Of a stretch of 64,000 bases of DNA, positions 58,901 to 64,000 are shown piece by piece. A model generated the notes under the pieces. It made no database searches. It was given only the letters and a program-made list of their open reading frames with translations, and was not told where the DNA came from. Source of the stretch: Parachlorella kessleri (taxonomy: Eukaryota; Chlorophyta; Trebouxiophyceae; Chlorellales; Chlorellaceae); contig BBXU01000593.1 of the NCBI GenBank assembly GCA_001598975.1, forward strand, positions 1 through 64,000, given 5' to 3'. How positions within the stretch are numbered: position 1 is the first letter of the stretch; every line of letters starts with the position of its first letter. Position numbers and translations under genes: made by a program.

Positions 58901-60847
58901 GCGATCGCCACCTGGCCATGACCACATGGGCGTGGGGCGAGCTTGGCCATGCGCCAGGCCGGCGGGGCATGGCGGCCCTGCTGAGGGAGGTGCAGGCCCG
59001 GGCACCGGGGCTGGGTGCTCAGGAGCTGTGCACGCTCCTCAAGGTGGGTGCGTGGGTGGGTGACTGGCTTGTGGCCGGTGTTTGTAGGTGGGCGGGTTCG
59101 CAAAGGGAGGGGAGATCGTGTGTAGCTCATCTGGTGATGGTGGCAGGCAGTACGGAGTGGGTATAGCTATGACCGTCCAGGGCTGGATGTCGAGCTTGCA
59201 AACCTTTAGAAGGTTGTTGCCGGGTCTCTGTGCAGGTGGTGCGGGCTCGTTAAGCCCCGTTTGCTATGTGGGCCTGCGCCAGGCAGTGAGAGTTGTGTTT
59301 GGTTTGAACACCTGATGAATGCCTGTGTTTTTGGCCCGCAGCATGTGCAACCCTGTCAGCACGGTTCTGTAGTTGTGTTGCAGGCATATGCCCTTGCCCA
59401 GTGTTTCATGCATGGCACGGTGGAGTCGATTGCGGCGGGTTGGCCGTGGGACCGGATGCTAGTGTTAGTGCCAACAACCAACGTGTCAGGTGCCCAACTT
59501 TTCCAACTTTCCCCGCTGCTGCAGGGCCTGGTGTCATTGCGAGCCCCCTTCAGCAAAGAGCTGACGGCCGACCTGTCAGCCTGCGCCCTGCGCCAGGCAC
59601 CCAGCATGAAGCCGTCGGAAGCCGCTGAGATCCTGGAGGCCTGGCTAGTGCTGGGCGCCCAGCAGGAGGCGGCAGCACTGCTGCAGTGCCTGGCCGGCAC
59701 CCCCGCAGCGACATGTACAGCTACTGCTGCTACTGCTACGGCAGGCGCAGCGCGCACTGCTGCTGCTGCGGCAGACCTGGTGCATAGTGTCGCGGCCACC
59801 ACCAGTGAAGGCAGGCCTGCCTCCTCGGGGGTTGCCATGAACGAGGCCCAGGGCGTCGCTGCAGGAATAGCGGCCGCTCCGAGATCGAGCAGCAGTGGTG
59901 GCAGCGGCGAGCGCAGCAGCGGCCGGCAGTCACTCTTACCCCGGCCAGTCAGGTTAGCGGGCAGGGCAGGCGCTTCTGTACCTCGGTCACAACAGCCGCC
60001 ATCAGAAGAAGCCGCAGCCGCCGCGAGTTTGGGACCGGAGGCGGTCATAGCCAGCAGCTGCCAGGGCCCCAGCCTGCTAGACAGGACCATCGACCAGGGC
60101 AAGCCTCCGGCCCTGGTGCGCATCTTGGCAGCTATGGTCCACCTGGCCGTGTACCCTGAGCCAGGCTTTGGCAAGGTGAGCCGTTCAGGCAACTCTAGCT
60201 AGGCAAGAGTGGCATCCTGGGGCATGGTGTTGGAGCACGGGAACAGAGTGAACATAAGAGCAGGGAAGATGATGGCAAGTGACAGATGCATATGTTAATG
60301 AAGGAACATGAGATGCATCAGGGCTGGCGCAGGCTGCTTTGGGTATCGGCAGTGATGGTGGAGGGTAGTGTGGACAGGGGAGGCATCGCTGGAATCGGAC
60401 AGGGCTGGATGTGACTTCCTGGAGCCTCAGGGCTTGCCTGTAACTTTCTAGCCTCCAAGGACTGGGAGCAAACTGTGCTCTGGTGGGCCGCGCTGTAGCA
60501 GGGAGTAACAGTAGATGCTAACATAGAGGCTAACAAAGAACTCATGCCCTTCCTGGTCCTGGCTGCAGCTATGCAACCTGTTGTCGGCAGTGCCGCCTAG
60601 CTACAAGTTTTCGGCCAAGGACCTACAGCAGCTGGCAGTAGCCACTGCAGCCATGGACCCTAGCCGTCAGCTGCACTTGCGCCTCAATAAGAATCTCCTT
60701 GCCAAGGCCCAGGCAGCCGCTGGAGCAGCCCAGCCTGCCTCTCAAGCTTCTTTACCGCCTTCGACGGCGGCAGCGAAGCGCGGCCATCATGGTGGCGAGG
60801 AAAGAGAAAAACAGCAGCATCACGGTGGTCATGCAGCTGAGCTGTAG
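52955..60847 (+). CDS. Second octotricopeptide-repeat (OPR) protein
   Basis: Predicted organellar RNA-binding factor, about 1,400 aa, target unknown. Exons: 52955..53406, 53634..53979, about 54119..54818, 55194..55491, 55800..55954, 56134..56359, 56705..56902, 57244..57358, 57660..57780, 58047..58293, 58571..58645, 58861..59043, 59384..60175, 60569..60847. All junctions keep phase except exon 2 to 3, where I could not find a donor of the right phase. About 18 OPR-like repeats, for example LVTLLWALARLRAP, LTHVLWSLARLGYAH, LSTIAWSYATLGHKP, MALLVWALAALGHSH, LSNLAWGMAKVGFRP and LAGLLWALARVGHSR. Many introns fall at similar places in successive repeats. The end is Ala/Ser-rich, then FSAKDLQQLAVATAAMDPSR and a His/Glu/Lys tail; no RAP domain. 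Start ATG (MGLLGWQDTAGALSRTPLSS) fits a targeting peptide but an upstream exon is possible. Confidence 0.83.
60345..60412 (-). repeat. Copy of dispersed repeat family R1 (OPR2 intron)
   Basis: The reverse complement reads CATCCAGCCCTGTCCGATTC, then CCTCCCCTGTCCACACTACC and CTCCACCATCAC; same word order as the other copies. In the last OPR2 intron. Confidence 0.5.
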
Positions 60848-61095
60848 AAGCGGAGACGAGCGGTGATATGGGATTTGCCAGGGCTGGCATGACTGCTTTC
60901 CCACTAAAAAAATGGCAAAGGTGGATTTCCTTGGTGGCCTAAGGGGGGGGGGGTTGCGTCTTTTCCTGAACGCCGTCCCAGCTCTTGGCCGGAGCGCTGC
61001 ACGGTGCTGGCCAGATATTTAAAAGGACATGCGCATGCCCAGCATGTTGTCTTGCAGCTCGCCACTCTAGCACCGTATCCTATCCCTGATTTGGG

Positions 61096-61100
61096 TTACA
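61096..61100 (-). terminator. TGTAA polyadenylation signal of the rhomboid gene
   Basis: TTACA on the plus strand is TGTAA on the gene strand, 58 nt past the rhomboid stop. Confidence 0.55.
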
Positions 61101-61117
61101 AATGCGCGGATGCTGCC

Positions 61118-61122
61118 TGTAA
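61118..61122 (+). terminator. TGTAA polyadenylation signal of OPR2
   Basis: TGTAA 271 nt after the OPR2 stop and about 20 nt beyond the opposing signal of the rhomboid gene, so the two 3' ends probably overlap. Confidence 0.5.
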
Positions 61123-61157
61123 CCCACGGCAACCCATTCAGGGTTTAGGGTCTGCTG

Positions 61158-63099
61158 CTACCGCCGCTGAATCATGCCGTTGACAATCCTTGCCGGCCCA
61201 GAACCACTGCCGCTCCCCTGCTCGACATCGTCCGCCGGGCCGCTGGGCAGAGGCAGGTACCTTGGCCATTGAAGCCGCCCCTGCTTGAATGCCAGCCAGC
61301 CGACACCTGCAGCACAGCGTGTCACATACTGCCACCGTCAATACCATCAACTCTATATACCGCATGCCGTAGCACCTGGCAAGCAACTCACACTTGATCC
61401 TTGCTTGCTGCACATGCTATCTGAGCAGTGCGCACGATTTTATTCTGTGGGTGAGGATAGGCAGCCATCCAAGATTGGCTATGGTTGATGCAGACAGGGA
61501 AGCATCTACAGCATGTAGCGGGACCATACAGACCCAGCTCACAAGCTCCCTCTTGGAACTCAGCTTGTACAAGCGAAGCCTGTCCTCTCGTGCAGACAAC
61601 ATACCTGCAAGTGCTGCCGCTAGGATAGCCAGGGAACCCCAGGGCCCCAGGACGTCAAAGATACCAAGGGAAATGAGGTACCCCGCAAGAATCCCCGCCA
61701 AGTGGCCGAGAAAGCTAGCTCTGCAGGCATGGCAACAAAACAGAGCATCCAGCTCGGTCAGCAAAGCTCACCCTAAACTCTCCTCTAATTGCACTGCCTG
61801 CCACCATTCTGCATAGGCAGTAATTACAGTGTTGGTCCAATTCGCACAAACTATAAGTTCGCACCACCTGCCACCATCAACAGTAGCGTAGGCAGTAAGG
61901 ATGAGGTGAAACAGCGCAGCGCTACAGCCTGACAGTGATGCCATCACTTTAGTCTCGGAAGTGGGCAAACTGGCTCTTAGAGGCTGGCAAGCGAGAGAAT
62001 CACCAAGCCACCAAGATTGCATCCAGCCCGCTCAGTACAGGTCACCCCTATCTCCTCTTTGGCAATTGCCTGCCACCATCAGCAAAGAATGCCCCGGCAG
62101 TGGCTAAACGGTTGGGCTCACTTTGGTATGATGATGGAAGTGATTATCAGGGACGCAAATGGAGCCAGGTACATGGGTATGTCGGCCAGGCCGAAGAGGG
62201 GGAGCATCTGAAGCCCGCCTGAGCGGCAAAGCAGGTAAGCTTTTATCGCACTGAGCAAGGAGACCAGGGGCAGAGGCGCATGGATTAATCTAGCCGCCAA
62301 GGTGCAAGTCCTTTAAGAGCCAGCCATCATCAACAGCGGTTGAGAAACGCCAGTGCAAGTTGCTTCCTACTCAGACGATGCAGAAAGTGCAGCACAACGC
62401 ACCTGGCTGCCTCACGGCTAAGATTGTCATCCAGCCGAAGAGCACGCAGGAATAGCCGACGGACTGGACATGCCTGTGCTCTTCTTTCCTGGCGATATGT
62501 ATGACAAGATAGTACAATCCCATGCATATCTGCAGAGAGCACGACGCACAAGTCAACGCACACAGCTGCCGTACACTGCAACTGGCTGTAATCATCCAAG
62601 AAGCCCAAGCATCTTGCTGCTGTCCACAAGCAACATATATGCAGTTGGCCTGCTGCGCAGACACTAGCAAACCTTTAGAGCTTACCACTGGTGACAGCAG
62701 GAAGAGCAGTGCCGTGTACTGCAGGTAGTAGAGCGTGCCCAGGCCCCGGCCAGCCCCCATCTTCTCCACAACCCCGATGGACCACAGGGCTGACACGTTA
62801 AACACCAGGTGCAACACGTCCACGTGGCTCAGCTGCGCGGAGGCCATCCGCCACAGCTCCTGGTGCTCAACGACGCTCTCGTAGGACATGCCAACATCTG
62901 GGTAGCCCAGTCCGTGCTTGTAAAGCAGGTACCAAACGCAGCAACAGGCCACCACCAGCACGGCCGTGGCGGGTTGGCGCAGCGCCTGAACGCAACCATG
63001 AGGGGACCTGAGGGGTGGGGATGGCGTTTAGGAAGTAAGCACGATGGTAGGGGCTTAGCGCATGACCGAGCAGACCTCTAGCAGCACGGACTCTCCCAT
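61158..63099 (-). CDS. Rhomboid family intramembrane serine protease
   Basis: Polytopic membrane protease of the rhomboid family. Seven exons join in frame to 242 aa: 63076..63099, 62686..62985, 62403..62463, 62122..62218, 61605..61720, 61261..61306, 61158..61242. Motifs: the first loop ELWRMASAQLSHVDVLHLVF followed by NVSALWSIG, catalytic Ser113 in SVGYSCVLFGWM, and catalytic His167 in ASFLGHLAGILAGYLISLG. About six hydrophobic segments are visible and the C-terminal tail is short and Gly/Ser-rich. The size and the GYS-V-LF / FxGHLAG pattern are closest to the short RHBDD1-like and plant RBL-type proteins without extra domains. The 24-nt first exon (MGESVLLE) is inferred from phase and a GT donor and is the least certain part. 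Substrate and compartment unknown. Confidence 0.9.
61765..61815 (+). repeat. Copy of dispersed repeat family R1 (rhomboid upstream-exon intron)
   Basis: CTCACCCTAAACTCTCCTCT then AATTGCACTGCCTGCCACCA, the same as 62028-62095 and 37601-37665. Lies in the intron between rhomboid exons 4 and 5. Confidence 0.65.
62028..62095 (+). repeat. Copy of dispersed repeat family R1
   Basis: CTCAGTACAGGTCACCCCTA, then TCTCCTCTTTGGCAATTGCC and TGCCACCATCAGC. Same rhomboid intron as the copy at 61765, about 260 bp away. Confidence 0.65.
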
Positions 63100-64000
63100 G
63101 ATGCCTGATAGATTCTATTATCGCATCAGGGAATGTCCATGTCTCGTTTGCTGAATGGCAGGGCTGAGACTATTGCACCCTGTTCGAGTTCATGGGCGCA
63201 GGCGGGGAAGGAGGCTGCTGCGGGAGCGCAAATCCCATCATGTCCTCAACTTGAAGACCTCAACCCTGCCACAATACAGATCAGGTTGGAAAAGGGGTAT
63301 AAGGTGGCTCCAGGGCTGCACAGAAGCATAATTTGAGTACACTGCCTGACCGCTTTGCCTGGTGTCGGTCCTGCTCACATACCTGAGGAAGAACGGCTGA
63401 GCCCTGTGTGGCCCACATTTAGCGCCCCACAGTAACGTGCTAACGGCGGCACGTAGTGCGAACAGAGGACGTGGGCTGTGAGCTGATCGTGTAGATGCAA
63501 GGCAGCTCGTTTGGGCGTGAGTGTTACAGACAGTAGCTTCCCCCTAGCCAAGTCAATAATACAGAATTGCAGGTATTGCACTGATGCCTGGCTGGGCTGA
63601 ACGTAGCAGATCCTACATATGCCTAGCTGCCGGCTCAGCATCATGCTATGATAGCTTCCAGCAGGTGGTTTCAGGTGAGACATGCCTATGCTGAAATCCC
63701 TGGCTTAGCAGTGCTGCCGAGCTTGTTCTGCATTCAGGAAGCAAAAACTGTCCACCAGCTTGTGCTACATATCTATTTGGGTCATTGCTGCCTGGCAGCC
63801 TAGCATGCATGCTGCATCGGAGCACTCACTACCCCCTACGCAAGCAGCCTCCTCACCCCACAGTACAGCGTACAAGTCAACTCCGAAACCTTGCCTTTGA
63901 CACAGCCCGTATATAGCACATTATATGATGGAGAAAGCAAGGAGAGAACATAGAAAATGTCAATATAAGCGACTAGCTACCACGCATACAACCAACAACT
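63100..64000. other. Upstream flank of the rhomboid gene, no gene recognised
   Basis: Promoter side of the rhomboid gene. Several short frames on both strands, none with family motifs or splice context. Confidence 0.4.

Overview
The window is nuclear DNA of a green alga, most likely a core chlorophyte; the class cannot be fixed from the sequence. The evidence is moderately GC-rich DNA, genes cut into many exons by short GT-AG introns (two are GC-AG), TGTAA polyadenylation signals just after several stop codons, and two very large octotricopeptide-repeat (OPR) genes, a family expanded in green algae. No bacterial-style operon, rRNA, convincing tRNA or CRISPR is visible. Gene models were assembled by eye from splice consensus, reading-phase continuity and family motifs. 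Ten multi-exon models (ADC, OPR1, DCN1-like, CaaX protein, AKR, PAN3, MED18, amidase, CDC14, rhomboid) close in frame from start to stop, as do three small genes.

Layout: 1-268 is a short terminal-inverted-repeat element. 1028-7742 (-) is a 21-exon plant-type biosynthetic arginine decarboxylase. Divergent from it, 8512-15535 (+) is an OPR protein. 16465-19130 (-) holds two tandem paralogous single-span membrane micro-proteins. 20572-22131 (+) is a DCN1-like cullin neddylation factor. 23543-26895 (-) is a disordered protein ending in a CaaX box. 27559-31197 (-) is a Tas-type aldo/keto reductase that shares a 271-bp divergent promoter with 31469-36503 (+), the deadenylase subunit PAN3. 37913-39012 (-) contains two tiny ORFs only 29 nt apart, a candidate bicistronic locus. 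39779-41064 (+) is Mediator subunit 18. 41566-45832 (+) is an amidase-signature hydrolase with a signal peptide. 46793-50950 (-) is a CDC14 phosphatase. 52955-60847 (+) is a second OPR gene, convergent with 61158-63099 (-), a rhomboid protease.

The genes do not form one pathway. Themes are organelle RNA control (two OPR proteins), mRNA turnover and transcription (PAN3, MED18), cell cycle and ubiquitin-like control (CDC14, DCN1-like), and plastid or secretory metabolism (arginine decarboxylase, aldo/keto reductase, amidase). A short dispersed repeat family of about 60-105 bp recurs at least ten times in introns and intergenic DNA. The most novel items are the micro-protein pair with a possible bicistronic transcript, the CaaX-tailed disordered protein, three PAM2-like motifs at the PAN3 N-terminus, the tandem membrane micro-proteins and the repeat family.
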